A stretch of 64,000 bases of DNA from Ga0077523 sp038324085 (GCA_038324085.1 JBBQHP010000010.1:62001-126000); one strand, 5' to 3'. Counted from the stretch's first letter, positions 52,893-61,225 are shown. Notes: a model not told the origin generated them from the sequence alone. Numbers and translations are program-made.

Positions 52893-53803
52893 AGTATCCG
52901 AATCGCGTCAAGATGGTGGAAGTCGGTCCCCGCGATGGACTGCAGAACGAGGCCGCCCCGGTATCCACGGATGCGAAGGTCGCGCTGATCGAAGCGCTCG
53001 CCGATGCCGGACTGCGTGTCGTCGAAGCGACCAGTTTCGTCTCCCCCAAATGGGTTCCGCAGATGGCCGATGCCGCGGCGGTCATGGCGCGCATCCGGCG
53101 CAGGCCCGGCGTCAGCTATCCCGTGCTGGTGCCGAACCTGAAGGGCCTCGAAGGCGCGCTTGCCGCCCAGGCGGAAGAAGTCGCCGTGTTCGCCGCCGCG
53201 TCTGAATCGTTCTCTAAGCGCAACATCAACTGTTCCATCGACGAGTCGCTCGAGCGCTTCGCGCCGGTTTGCGAAGCGGCCGCGGCGCACGAACTGCGGG
53301 TGCGCGGCTACGTCTCCTGTGTGCTCGGCTGCCCGTACGAGGGCGATATCGCCCCCGAGGCGGTGGCACACGTCGCGCAGCGCCTCTACGCCATGGGCTG
53401 CTACGAGGTGTCGCTGGGAGACACGATCGGTACCGGCACGCCGGCCAAGGCGCAGCGCATGATCGATGCCGTGTCGCAGCAGGTGCCGGTCGATCGCATC
53501 GCCGGCCATTTCCATGACACGTACGGGCAGGCGCTTGCGAACATCCTCGCGGCGATGGAACTCGGCGTGGCCACGTTCGACAGTTCTGTGGCGGGGCTAG
53601 GCGGTTGTCCCTACGCGAAGGGCGCAACGGGCAACGTTGCCAGCGAAGATGTGCTCTATCTGCTGAACGGCCTGGGCATCGAGACCGGCGTCGATCTCGA
53701 TCGGCTCGTCGAAGCCGGTGCGCAGATCTGCGCGCAACTGGGGCGGGACAGCGTCTCGCGAGCCGGCCGGGCGCTCGCCGCGAAACGGGCGTCCCCGCGC
53801 TGA
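52889..53803 (+). CDS. mvaB: Hydroxymethylglutaryl-CoA lyase
   Basis: 304 aa TIM-barrel HMGL-like lyase. Active-site motifs: VEVGPRDGLQNE (metal Asp and Arg), ATSFVSPKWVPQMAD, VSCVLGCPYEGDI, GDTIGTGTP, IAGHFHDTYGQALAN (metal His-x-His) and the flexible-loop Cys in GLGGCPYAKGATGN. It cleaves HMG-CoA to acetoacetate and acetyl-CoA, the last step of leucine breakdown. Also called liuE. Last gene of the plus-strand operon, before the hairpin at 53820. Confidence 0.96.
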   Translation: MKYPNRVKMVEVGPRDGLQNEAAPVSTDAKVALIEALADAGLRVVEATSFVSPKWVPQMADAAAVMARIRRRPGVSYPVLVPNLKGLEGALAAQAEEVAVFAAASESFSKRNINCSIDESLERFAPVCEAAAAHELRVRGYVSCVLGCPYEGDIAPEAVAHVAQRLYAMGCYEVSLGDTIGTGTPAKAQRMIDAVSQQVPVDRIAGHFHDTYGQALANILAAMELGVATFDSSVAGLGGCPYAKGATGNVASEDVLYLLNGLGIETGVDLDRLVEAGAQICAQLGRDSVSRAGRALAAKRASPR

Positions 53804-53819
53804 CCTGCGCGGACCGGTC

Positions 53820-53858
53820 GGGCGGGAGCGCGCGGGTACCCGCCGCGTGCTCCCGCCC
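53820..53858. terminator. Hairpin between convergent mvaB and the small exported peptide gene
   Basis: GGGCGGGAGC (53820-53829) and GCTCCCGCCC (53849-53858) pair perfectly, and inside lies a second palindrome, GCGGGTACCCGC. This strong stem lies between two converging stops and could end both transcripts. Only a weak T-rich stretch follows on the plus strand. Confidence 0.65.
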
Positions 53859-53864
53859 CCTGCG

Positions 53865-53993
53865 TTACTTCTTTTCGTCCTTCGGTGTTTCCTTTTTCTG
53901 GTCATCGGCCTTGTCGCCCGCGAAAACGGGCGTGAGGGCGGCGCCGGCGAACAGCGTGGTGCCGAGCAGCACGACGAAGAGTTTCTTCAGCAT
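53865..53993 (-). CDS. Small exported peptide (42 aa)
   Basis: Not in large-ORF range but well supported: ATG preceded by AAGGAG. The peptide has a clean signal sequence (MLKKLFVVLLGTTLFAGAALTP, cleavage near VFA-G at 25) and a short, highly charged mature part (GDKADDQKKETPKDEKK). It is about 17 residues after cleavage, too small for an enzyme, and may be a secreted or envelope-associated peptide. It is divergent from the DUF6502-DUF5666 genes and shares the palindromic intergenic region. Confidence 0.7.
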   Translation of the reverse strand: MLKKLFVVLLGTTLFAGAALTPVFAGDKADDQKKETPKDEKK

Positions 53994-54050
53994 GGTCTTC
54001 TCCTTGGGGTTTTCGAATGGATGATCGTGATGAGCGCTGCGACCATTTTA

Positions 54051-54071
54051 GCGTGGGAAAATTGCCCACGC
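54051..54071. promoter_or_regulatory. AT-centred palindrome 1 (operator-like)
   Basis: GCGTGGG and CCCACGC form perfect 7-bp arms around AAAATTG. It shares the pattern GTGGK-AAAATT-KCCCAC with palindrome 2, whose centre is 33 bases further on (about three helical turns), suggesting two sites for one regulator. Confidence 0.6.
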
Positions 54072-54083
54072 GGGACGCACTCT

Positions 54084-54104
54084 ATGTGGTAAAATTTCCC
54101 ACGT
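54084..54104. promoter_or_regulatory. AT-centred palindrome 2, overlapping a -10-like box
   Basis: ATGTGGT and CCCACGT with AAAATTT between: a degenerate copy of palindrome 1. TAAAAT inside it could serve as a -10 element for the DUF6502 gene (ATG at 54166), so binding here would block transcription. The binding protein is unknown; the product of the DUF6502 gene is a candidate. Confidence 0.55.
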
Positions 54105-54165
54105 CAATAGCCGGATTCCGATCCTGTGGTTGTTCTTCGCGATCCTCCGGTAACCCGATCCCGCC

Positions 54166-55023
54166 ATGACCACCGACCCCACAGCTACCACTGCACCGGG
54201 CGCTCCGCCCGCGACGCTCCTCGCCGCCCTGCGGCGGATCCTGCGGCCCCTGGTGCGCCTGGCCATCGCGTGCGGCGTCACCTATCCGCAGCTGTCCGAG
54301 ATGCTGAAGGGGCTGTTCGTGGATGTCGCGGTGCGCGATTTCGCGATCGAAGGCAAGGCCCAGACGGACAGTCGGGTCACGTTGATCTCAGGCGTGCATC
54401 GCAAGGACGTGAAGCGCCTGCGGGCGGAGTCGGCGCGCTCGGCGCTACCGCGCATGCCGCGCAGCGTCTCGCTCGGTGCGCAGATCGCGGCGGCCTGGAG
54501 CGCGCTGCCCGGCTACGTGGACGGGGACGGTGCGCCGTTGCCGCTGGCGCGGATCGCCGGGAACGACGGCGTTTCCTTCGAATCGCTGGTGCAGTCCGTG
54601 AGCAAGGACATCCGGCCCCGGGCGGTCCTCGACGAATGGCTGCGCCTGGGGGTGGTCCGGATCGACGACGCCGACCGGGTGTGCCTCGACAGCGCCGCCT
54701 TCGTGCCGGGCAGCGGCTTCGAGGAGATGAGCTTCTATCTCGGCCAGAACATCCACGATCATCTGGCCGCCGTCGCCCACAATCTGGGTAGCGGCAGCGA
54801 ACGGTTCCTCGAACGCTGCGTGCACTACGAGCGCGTGGCCGCGGACGATCTGCCCGAGCTCGCACGTCTTGCCGAGGTCCAGGGCATGAAGGCGCTTCGG
54901 GCCGTGAACGCGCGCGCCGCCTCGCCGGCCACGCGAGGCGGCGACTGGCGCATGAATTTCGGGATCTACTTCTACGCGGAGCCGCTCGCGACCGATCCAA
55001 AGGAGCAAGACGATGCAAGCTGA
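54166..55023 (+). CDS. DUF6502 family protein
   Basis: 285 aa. Near the N-terminus LRRILRPLVRLAIACGVTYPQLSEMLKGLFVDVA looks like a helix-turn-helix (recognition part around GVTYPQLSEMLKG), followed by VTLISGVHRKDVKRLR, the DUF6502 hallmark. The rest is helical with no catalytic motif. It may be a transcription factor acting at the two palindromes just upstream. Its stop overlaps the start of the DUF5666 gene by 11 bases. Confidence 0.78.
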   Translation: MTTDPTATTAPGAPPATLLAALRRILRPLVRLAIACGVTYPQLSEMLKGLFVDVAVRDFAIEGKAQTDSRVTLISGVHRKDVKRLRAESARSALPRMPRSVSLGAQIAAAWSALPGYVDGDGAPLPLARIAGNDGVSFESLVQSVSKDIRPRAVLDEWLRLGVVRIDDADRVCLDSAAFVPGSGFEEMSFYLGQNIHDHLAAVAHNLGSGSERFLERCVHYERVAADDLPELARLAEVQGMKALRAVNARAASPATRGGDWRMNFGIYFYAEPLATDPKEQDDAS

Positions 55024-56080
55024 TTGGCGGCACTGGGTCGCAGCCGCGCTGCTGGCCCTCGCGGGGCAAGGCGCGATGGCGGAGGAGCCCTGCGGCGGCG
55101 GGATCGGCGGCACCGGCGCGCCGCTCGCCGCCCAGGCGGACGACGGCAAGGGCGGCGGGTCCGAGCCGGTGGGCGGCATCGGCGGCACGGGCATCGTCGC
55201 GGACCTCGCACCCGGCGAGGCGGGTCGCGTCATCGGCACGATCGTCCGTTTCGGCAGCATCTGCGTGAACGGATTGCGCATCGCCTACGACCTGGAGACG
55301 CCGACCGAGCGCGATGGGCGTGACATCACCGCCGCGGACCTGCAAGTGGGTCAGGTGGCGCGCGTGGACGTGGAATCGACGGATGGCAGGCTCGAGGCGC
55401 GACACATAACGCTGCTCTCCAGCGTCACGGGTGTCGTCACGGCGCGCGACGAAGGCGCGCGGGCATTCCAGGTCCTCGGGCAGCCGGTTCAGCTCGGTCC
55501 CGACACCTGGATCGGCCTGTCGGGAACGGCAGTCCCCGCGGTCGGAACGTCCGTCCGGGTCAGCGGCCTCGTCGCGCCGGACGGAACGGTGGCGGCCTCG
55601 CGGCTGGAGTCGACCGTCTCGGTCGAACCCGAAATGGTCATGGCGCGGCTCACCGAGCTCGACGGGCGCTACGCGGCCGTGGGTGCGGTGCGGGTCGAAT
55701 TCCCGGTCGGCAAGGTGCCGGCCGGAATCGCGATCGGCGACGAACTCGCGGTTCGCGGTCGCTGGAACGGCGAGGCGCTCGAGGCGGAAACCGTGGTGGT
55801 CGCGCCGCGCGACGTGGCGGGCGTCCGCGCGGCGAGCCTGGAGGGCTTCCTGCACGCGTGCGGCAATGGCGACGCGCTCGGTCTCGACGGTCACGAGCTC
55901 GCGTTCCGGGCCTTTGCCGCACCGCGGGCGTGGCTCGGACGGCGGGTGGTCGTCGAAGGCCGGCAGCGCGAGGACGGTGTCTTCGAAGCGGTCCGCATTC
56001 TGCCCAGCCCGTTCGCTGGCGCATCGCCGGGATCGACGGCACCGCTGCGCTGCACGGCGCGCCCGGCGCCGGCCGGTTGA
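55013..56080 (+). CDS. Exported DUF5666 protein with GGIGGTG repeats
   Basis: 355 aa. Signal peptide HWVAAALLALAGQGAMA, then two Gly-rich repeats GGGIGGTGA and GGIGGTGIV (residues 27-60). Several beta-rich DUF5666/OB-like modules follow (GRVIGTIVRFGSICVNGLRIAYD; GVVTARDEGARAFQVLGQPVQL; RVSGLVAPDGTVAASRLE). Likely periplasmic or surface-exposed; function unknown. It overlaps the DUF6502 gene, so the pair acts together. Confidence 0.8.
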   Translation: MQADWRHWVAAALLALAGQGAMAEEPCGGGIGGTGAPLAAQADDGKGGGSEPVGGIGGTGIVADLAPGEAGRVIGTIVRFGSICVNGLRIAYDLETPTERDGRDITAADLQVGQVARVDVESTDGRLEARHITLLSSVTGVVTARDEGARAFQVLGQPVQLGPDTWIGLSGTAVPAVGTSVRVSGLVAPDGTVAASRLESTVSVEPEMVMARLTELDGRYAAVGAVRVEFPVGKVPAGIAIGDELAVRGRWNGEALEAETVVVAPRDVAGVRAASLEGFLHACGNGDALGLDGHELAFRAFAAPRAWLGRRVVVEGRQREDGVFEAVRILPSPFAGASPGSTAPLRCTARPAPAG

Positions 56081-56159
56081 GCCGGGGGCGCGGTCGGAGG
56101 CTCCGGCTCGGCGCCGGAATCGGTTATTCTTGGGTGCTGCCACGTATCTGTCCGGCCGC

Positions 56160-56354
56160 ATGAACGACCCGCTTCCCGAAGTGCCATCGCCCTGCACCAG
56201 CGTGTGCCAGCTCGATCCGCATACGAGCCTGTGCCGGGGTTGCCTGCGCACGATCCAGGAGATCGCTTCCTGGGCCGCATACACCGCCCCCGAGAAGCGC
56301 GCGGTGCTCGCGCGGATCGCACAGCGGCGGACGGGTGCTACCAGCGGCGTCTGA
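56160..56354 (+). CDS. DUF1289 protein (small Cys-rich)
   Basis: 64 aa. The four cysteines of DUF1289 are at 12, 16, 25 and 28 (PCTSVCQLDPHTSLCRGC), followed by LRTIQEIASW. This is a small zinc-ribbon or Fe-S-like domain of unknown role, full length for the family. ATG overlaps no gene; the DUF2889 gene begins 53 bases later. Confidence 0.88.
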   Translation: MNDPLPEVPSPCTSVCQLDPHTSLCRGCLRTIQEIASWAAYTAPEKRAVLARIAQRRTGATSGV

Positions 56355-56407
56355 GCAATCCACCGGCGGAGGGACGTTCCCCGCCGCCGTGCCTCCGGTC
56401 CACGAAT

Positions 56408-56977
56408 TTGCCCCTCTCCATACCTGCCCCACGCGTCCCTTCCCATACCCGTCGCGTCGAATGCAGCGGCTACCAGCGCGAGGACGGGCTGTGGGATATC
56501 GAAGGTCACCTCGTCGACACCAAGTGCTACGACATGCCCAATCCGCATCGCCCGGGCGGCGTCATCCGCGCCGGCGAACCGCTGCACGAGATGTGGCTGC
56601 GCCTGACGGTCGACATCGATCTGCTGGTGCACGATGTCGAGGCCGTCACGGAATGGGGCCCTTACGCCGGCTGCGGAGCGATCACGCCCGATTTCGCGAA
56701 ATTGAAAGGGGTCGCGATCAAGGCCGGATGGACCTTGAAGACGCGCGAACTGCTCGGCGGCACGAAGGGCTGCACGCATCTGGTCGAGTTGCTGGGCCCC
56801 ATTGCCACGACGGCGTTCCAGACGATCTACGCCGCGCGCGAGCGATTGCGCCCCGCGGGCGCCGATGGGACTCGCCCGGGTCTGATCAATTCCTGTCACA
56901 TGTACGCGGCGGACGGGCCGATCGTGAACGAGCGCTGGCCGCGCTGGTTCACGGGCAAGGCCGCGGACCAGGGATGA
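56408..56977 (+). CDS. DUF2889 domain protein
   Basis: 189 aa, starting at TTG (56408) to give MPLSIPAPRVPSHTRRVECSGYQ, the normal DUF2889 N-terminus. REDGLWDIEGHLVDTK, EPLHEMWLRLTVD, GCTHLVELLGPIATTAFQTIYA and NSCHMYAADGPIV are the family's conserved blocks, with His and Cys residues that could bind metal. No SD sequence is evident. Function unknown. Its stop overlaps the next ATG by 4 bases. Confidence 0.85.
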   Translation: MPLSIPAPRVPSHTRRVECSGYQREDGLWDIEGHLVDTKCYDMPNPHRPGGVIRAGEPLHEMWLRLTVDIDLLVHDVEAVTEWGPYAGCGAITPDFAKLKGVAIKAGWTLKTRELLGGTKGCTHLVELLGPIATTAFQTIYAARERLRPAGADGTRPGLINSCHMYAADGPIVNERWPRWFTGKAADQG

Positions 56978-57381
56978 GACGAGCGAAGCGCCGGTCGCGT
57001 GCGCAAGCGGTCCCGAGCCTGCTCGAGCCCGCGATTCGCGTGGCGTTCAACGGCCATTTCCAATGCGCGGCGGAACGGCGGTCCGTGACGGTGGGCCGCA
57101 AAAGCGCACACCACGACTTCGCGTTGCACGAAGCCGGCAAAGTGCTGGGGACGATCGTCGAACGCTCCGAGCGGGCCTTCGAAGCGGCAGCCACGGAGAT
57201 CCTCTGGCTCTGCCTGTGGGAGGGGCCCGAGCGGCGCCTGCTGGTCACGCCCGAACTGGCGCTCGCGCAGCGGCTCGTGACTGTGTTTCAGGGCTGCTAT
57301 TTCCCGACCCAGATCGAAGCGTTTCACTTCGATGCGGCCTCCCGATCGTTCTATCGAACCGGGCGGCTCGGAGCGGATTGA
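56974..57381 (+). CDS. Unknown 135-aa protein coupled to DUF2889
   Basis: 135 aa. A basic N-terminus (MRRAKRRSRAQAV) is followed by a small alpha/beta domain (IRVAFNGHFQCAAERRSVTVG, AFEAAATEILWLCLWEGPERRLLVTPELALAQ). No recognised family. ATGA overlap with DUF2889 indicates co-translation. Not an obvious shadow: it is the only frame here with even composition and it has a start coupled to a real stop. Confidence 0.55.
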   Translation: MRRAKRRSRAQAVPSLLEPAIRVAFNGHFQCAAERRSVTVGRKSAHHDFALHEAGKVLGTIVERSERAFEAAATEILWLCLWEGPERRLLVTPELALAQRLVTVFQGCYFPTQIEAFHFDAASRSFYRTGRLGAD

Positions 57382-57490
57382 TCGGCCCGGCGGATCCTGC
57401 CATCCATCGGGCCCAGGGCTGCACGCCCCGACCTTCGACAGCGACTGGCCAGAGGCATCGTGCCCTGGCGATTTCAAGTGGGGAACCGGC

Positions 57491-58672
57491 ATGAGTTCGA
57501 AACCGCTCGCGGGCATCCGCGTCCTTGACCTGACCCGATTGCTGCCGGGGCCCGTGTGCACGCTGCATCTGGCCGATCTGGGTGCCGATGTCATCAAGAT
57601 CGAGGACACCGGCGCCGGCGACTACGCCCGTACGCTCGGCGCACCACCGGGGCGGGAAGCGCCGGTATTCCTGGCGATCAACCGCAACAAGCGCGGTCTG
57701 CGGCTCGATCTCAAACAGCCCGAGGGCGTGGCGCTTTTTCTCGAGCTCGCGCGTACCGCGCACATTGTCGTCGAGAGTTTTCGCCCCGGCGTGGTCGATC
57801 GACTCGGGGTCGGCTACGTCGCGGTGAAGGCGGTGAACCCGGCCATCGTGTACTGCGCCATCTCCGGTTACGGCCAGACCGGTCCCTATCGCGAGCGCGC
57901 AGGGCACGATCTCAACTACAACGGTTACGCCGGCTTCACCGACCAGACCGGGCCGGCAGATGCCGATCCGGTGATTCCCAATCTCCAGGTGGCCGACATC
58001 CTCGGCGGCGCGGTGGTGCCGGCCATGGGCATCCTGGCGGCGCTCGTAGGCGCGCAGCGATCTGGGCAGGGCCGCTACATCGATGCGGCCATGACCGAGG
58101 GCGTGCTGGTCCACAACTATCAGGCGCTCTCGGCGGTCGTCGCCGATGGCAGACCGCGGCCGCGCGGGCGCGACCTGCTATCGGGACGCGAGGCGTGCTA
58201 CAACGTCTACCGTACCGCCGACGGCAGGCACATGGCCGTCGGCGCGCTCGAGACCAAGTTCTGGAACCAAGTCTGCGAGGTGCTCGAACGGCCCGATCTG
58301 AAGCCCTGTCACTGGGCCGCGGGCGGAGATCCGGCGCCCGCGGTCGAGGCCCTGGGGCGGCTGTTCGCGACGCGCTCCCAGGCCGAATGGGTCGCGACGT
58401 TCGAAGGCCACGACTGCTGCGTCACACCGGTACTCGCCCTCGACGAGGCAATGAACGATGAGCAGCACGTAGCGCGCGCGATGTTCGTTCGCGCCGACCA
58501 CCCGGCGGCGGGCGAGGTGCTGCAGTTCGCGCCGCCGTTCAAGCTGTCCGATTTCGATTTCGAGACGGCGCGACCGGCCCCGGCGCCGGGGCAGCACGCG
58601 ACCGAGATACTGGATGAGCTCGGCTACGACGCCGAGCGCATCGCAGCGCTGCGCGCCCGCGGCGTGATCTAG
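57491..58672 (+). CDS. Class III CoA-transferase / alpha-methylacyl-CoA racemase
   Basis: 393 aa. N-terminal LAGIRVLDLTRLLPGPVCTLHLADLGADVIKIE and AISGYGQTGPYRERAGHDLNYNGYAG; the His of AGHDLNY corresponds to the AMACR catalytic base. DADPVIPNLQVADILGGAV and the C-terminal half are complete. The protein either epimerises 2-methylacyl-CoA or transfers CoA. The earlier start in the open frame is not family-like. No operon partner. Confidence 0.9.
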   Translation: MSSKPLAGIRVLDLTRLLPGPVCTLHLADLGADVIKIEDTGAGDYARTLGAPPGREAPVFLAINRNKRGLRLDLKQPEGVALFLELARTAHIVVESFRPGVVDRLGVGYVAVKAVNPAIVYCAISGYGQTGPYRERAGHDLNYNGYAGFTDQTGPADADPVIPNLQVADILGGAVVPAMGILAALVGAQRSGQGRYIDAAMTEGVLVHNYQALSAVVADGRPRPRGRDLLSGREACYNVYRTADGRHMAVGALETKFWNQVCEVLERPDLKPCHWAAGGDPAPAVEALGRLFATRSQAEWVATFEGHDCCVTPVLALDEAMNDEQHVARAMFVRADHPAAGEVLQFAPPFKLSDFDFETARPAPAPGQHATEILDELGYDAERIAALRARGVI

Positions 58673-58674
58673 CC

Positions 58675-59562
58675 CTAGTCTTCTTCGGGCCCTTCGATCC
58701 AGTACGTCACGGTGATCGCGTGCGATCCGATCCAGCGCCGCGCCGCTTCGCGCGGCGTCATGTTGTCGACGTTCACCCAGTAATCCATCTGGGTCACGGC
58801 CTTGTTCGACAGTTCGATGCGGCTCAGCATCTCGCGCATCTTGCGCGGCAGCTTGGCCGCGAAGGCCTTGTTCGCGACCAGGTAGGCGGTGTTGGCGCCG
58901 CCCAGAATCTTCTCGGGCTCTTCGAGTATGCGCAGCTCGTAGGCGCGATTCAGATACTGCGGTTGCCACAGCGGCATCACGAACCATTCGCCCTTGGCGA
59001 TGCGCTCCTTGAAGGTGTCCTGCCACTCCTTGTTCGAACCGGGCACCAGTTCGTAGCCCGCGGCGGCGAGACCGTAGCGCTCGAAAATCTTGTTCGAACC
59101 GATCATCAGGCCGCTGTCGGGCAAAGTGCCACGGATGGTTTTCACCATCTTCTCCGCGACCTCCGGCCTGGTCAGGTCGGCCACGCTTTTCAAGGCCGCT
59201 TCCGGTATGTACGCGGGCACCGCCCAGTAGAGCTTCGCGTCATCGAACAAGGGGCCCAGCTTGACCAGGTTTTCCTGGTACTGGGCCCAGTAGTTCGCGT
59301 GGGCGTACGGCAACCACGCGGCGACGAAGAGGTCCAGCTGGCCATCGGCGATCTTCGGATAGATATTCGCGTGGCTGCCGGATTTCAATGCCACGTTCCA
59401 GCCGGAGCGCTCGAGCATCAATGCAATCACGTTCGCGGAGGCTTCGTAGAAGCTCACATTGACGTGGCCTAGATTGACGCTGTCCGCGCGGGCGCTCGGG
59501 CAGAGCGTGGAGCACATCGCTGCAACCGCAATCGCGGCTGCGCATCGTCGCATGAAGTTCAT
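58675..59562 (-). CDS. Orphan glycine betaine/choline-type (OpuAC) substrate-binding protein
   Basis: 295 aa with a signal peptide (MRRCAAAIAVAAMCSTLCPSARA). Mature part: VNLGHVNVSFYEASANVIALML, YPKIADGQLDLFVAAWLPYAHANYW and PLWQPQYLNRAYELRIL, typical of OpuAC/ProX-like binding proteins that hold quaternary ammonium ligands by aromatic residues. No permease or ATPase is nearby, so it would serve a transporter elsewhere. Confidence 0.88.
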   Translation of the reverse strand: MNFMRRCAAAIAVAAMCSTLCPSARADSVNLGHVNVSFYEASANVIALMLERSGWNVALKSGSHANIYPKIADGQLDLFVAAWLPYAHANYWAQYQENLVKLGPLFDDAKLYWAVPAYIPEAALKSVADLTRPEVAEKMVKTIRGTLPDSGLMIGSNKIFERYGLAAAGYELVPGSNKEWQDTFKERIAKGEWFVMPLWQPQYLNRAYELRILEEPEKILGGANTAYLVANKAFAAKLPRKMREMLSRIELSNKAVTQMDYWVNVDNMTPREAARRWIGSHAITVTYWIEGPEED

Positions 59563-59754
59563 GTCGGGGCTTTCCTTGTGAATCCGCCATCGGGCAAGCG
59601 TCCGCAGGACACGGACGCCGGACCATTGATTATGAGGCAAGCCCGAAGTTCGGCGAATCCGTGCCCATGTCGCTCGTCGGGCCGCCGGCGGACATTGCGC
59701 GCCGCTGGCCGGCGGGCGCGCCGGCTCGGAACCCGGTGTGCGCCGGCCGATCGA

Positions 59755-59779
59755 CGCCGCGCCCGCAGCGGGCGCGGCG
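59755..59779 (-). terminator. Hairpin just after the DoxX gene
   Basis: CGCCGCGCCCGC (59755-59766) and GCGGGCGCGGCG (59768-59779) are complementary, giving a 10-bp stem with a 5-base loop 3 bases beyond the DoxX stop. No T-run; a terminator or mRNA 3'-end stabiliser for the rhodanese-DoxX transcript. Confidence 0.55.
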
Positions 59780-59781
59780 CT

Positions 59782-60219
59782 TCAGGCGGCGACGGGATGC
59801 CGCGACGCCTTCGGCCGCCATGCCCAGATGCCGTCACCGATCAGCACATGCGCGAGCGACGCGGCGAACAGGAACGCCGGATACTCCCAGCCGCCGCCGG
59901 CATTCGTGAACACCCAGCCGTTGGGCAGGTGCACCGCACCGGCACCCAACAGGATGGGCAGGAGGAGCGCCGAGGCCGAGCGACCGTGCCAGCCGAGCAG
60001 GATCAGGACGCCGCCGATCAGCTCGGCCGCGAACACCGGGTAGGCGAGCACGCCGGGAAGGCCGACGGATTCGAAGAACCGCGCGGTGCCGGGCAAAGTG
60101 AATGTCAGCATCTTGAGCATGGCATGGGCGATCCACATGGTGCCGAGGCTCAGTCGGAGCAGCAGTGCTCCGAAGGCCGCAGGCCGGCCGGCGCCGGCCA
60201 GGACAGGGGTGTAGTTCAT
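59782..60219 (-). CDS. DoxX family membrane protein
   Basis: 145 aa with four predicted membrane helices (ALLLRLSLGTMWIAHAMLKM; VLAYPVFAAELIGGVLILLGW; SALLLPILLGAGAVHL; YPAFLFAASLAHVLIGDGIWAW), the standard DoxX topology. DoxX proteins associate with quinone/thiosulfate oxidation or with redox-stress complexes. GGAGG precedes the ATG. Follows the rhodanese gene by 25 bases. Confidence 0.87.
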   Translation of the reverse strand: MNYTPVLAGAGRPAAFGALLLRLSLGTMWIAHAMLKMLTFTLPGTARFFESVGLPGVLAYPVFAAELIGGVLILLGWHGRSASALLLPILLGAGAVHLPNGWVFTNAGGGWEYPAFLFAASLAHVLIGDGIWAWRPKASRHPVAA

Positions 60220-60244
60220 GGCAGATCCTCCGCAGGTCGGGCGA

Positions 60245-60589
60245 TCAGGCATCGATCGGTTCAGGGGTCTCGAACGGGAGGCCGCCGGCCGCCCAGTCCT
60301 GCTTGCCGCCGGCGTAGACGCTGACCCGTCGGTAGCCGAGCTGGGCCAGGTGCCGTGCCGCGATGTGCGAATTCCGGCACTGGGGACTCGCGCAATAGAC
60401 CACGACTTCAGCGTCTGGCGAAGGGATCAGCCGCGGGGCGAGCGCTGCCACGGCGTCGTGCGGCATGAGCCGCGCACCGGGCAGATGCTGCGCTGTGTAG
60501 TACTTCTCCGGCAGCGCTTCGAGCAGGAGCGGAGGCGTGTCGCTGCCTAGTTTTTCGAGCAGGGTTTCCCGGGTGATGATCTGGTTCAT
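60245..60589 (-). CDS. Rhodanese-like sulfurtransferase
   Basis: 114 aa single rhodanese domain. The active-site Cys lies in VVVYCASPQCRNSH: the first Cys after VVVY is the persulfide Cys by position and a second follows five residues on. LLLEALPEKYYTAQHLPGARLMP and GYRRVSVYAGGKQDWAAGGLPFE are normal. It moves sulfane sulfur. With DoxX and the divergent MarR regulator it forms a small sulfur-related unit. Confidence 0.9.
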   Translation of the reverse strand: MNQIITRETLLEKLGSDTPPLLLEALPEKYYTAQHLPGARLMPHDAVAALAPRLIPSPDAEVVVYCASPQCRNSHIAARHLAQLGYRRVSVYAGGKQDWAAGGLPFETPEPIDA

Positions 60590-60618
60590 GGCGCTTGTCC
60601 TTGCAATAAGTTGAGATA

Positions 60619-60635
60619 GCAATCATTGCGATTGC
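60619..60635. promoter_or_regulatory. Inverted repeat, probable MarR operator
   Basis: GCAATC-N5-GATTGC (17 bp) lies between the divergent rhodanese and MarR genes, 29 bases before the rhodanese ATG. MarR proteins bind such short dyads. The surrounding 60590-60690 stretch is unusually AT-rich for this genome, as expected for overlapping promoters. Confidence 0.6.
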
Positions 60636-60714
60636 AACGATATTCTGCTTGAGAATTATTGTGAACGCAACTATTATTTGGACCCCGGGGGTTCGCAACG
60701 GAAGGAGCAATGGC

Positions 60715-61212
60715 GTGGGCGGCACATCCGAATCGGCGGCAGGTTCGATCTGGCCGTTGTTCCTGACCACCCACGCGGTGCTGGTCGAACGCATCGAGGC
60801 CCGGCTGGTCGCGGCGGCTTTGCCGCCGCTTGCCTGGTATGACGTGCTCTGGGCGCTGGAGCGCGCCCCCGAGCGCCGATTGCGCATGAGTGAACTGGCG
60901 GAGAATGTCGTGCTCTCGAGGAGCAATCTGACGCGGCTCGTGGATCGGCTCGAGGCCGCCGGCGTGGTCGCCCGCGAGCGCTCCGAGGAGGACCGCAGGG
61001 GCGCTTATGCGGTCATCACGACCGCCGGCCGCGAACTGCGGCGCCGCATGTGGCCGGTCTACGAGACGGCGATCCGGGAATTGTTCGAGTCGCAGCTCGC
61101 CGCGACCGAGGTGCGCCACGTGAGCGCTGCCCTGACCCGGATGCTCGGGGCGGCGCGAGCGACGCCGGCCGGCGCCATCAACCCGAGGGCGACGCCACGA
61201 CGTTCGCGCTGA
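60715..61212 (+). CDS. MarR-family regulator
   Basis: 165 aa starting at GTG, set by AAGGAG 7 bases upstream; a longer frame from 60649 would run through the operator region and is rejected. Winged helix: PPLAWYDVLWALERAPERRLRMSELAENVVLSRSNLTRLVDRLEAAGVVARERSEEDRRGAYAVIT, a textbook MarR domain. No cysteine in the DNA-binding domain to suggest direct thiol sensing. Probably represses the divergent rhodanese-DoxX genes. Confidence 0.9.
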   Translation: MGGTSESAAGSIWPLFLTTHAVLVERIEARLVAAALPPLAWYDVLWALERAPERRLRMSELAENVVLSRSNLTRLVDRLEAAGVVARERSEEDRRGAYAVITTAGRELRRRMWPVYETAIRELFESQLAATEVRHVSAALTRMLGAARATPAGAINPRATPRRSR

Positions 61213-61225
61213 TCGCCGGTGCCGC

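Noticed and set aside
60649..60714. Upstream TTG start for the MarR gene
   Set aside because: It would translate through the AT-rich divergent promoter; the GTG at 60715 has a proper AAGGAG and gives the normal MarR N-terminus.
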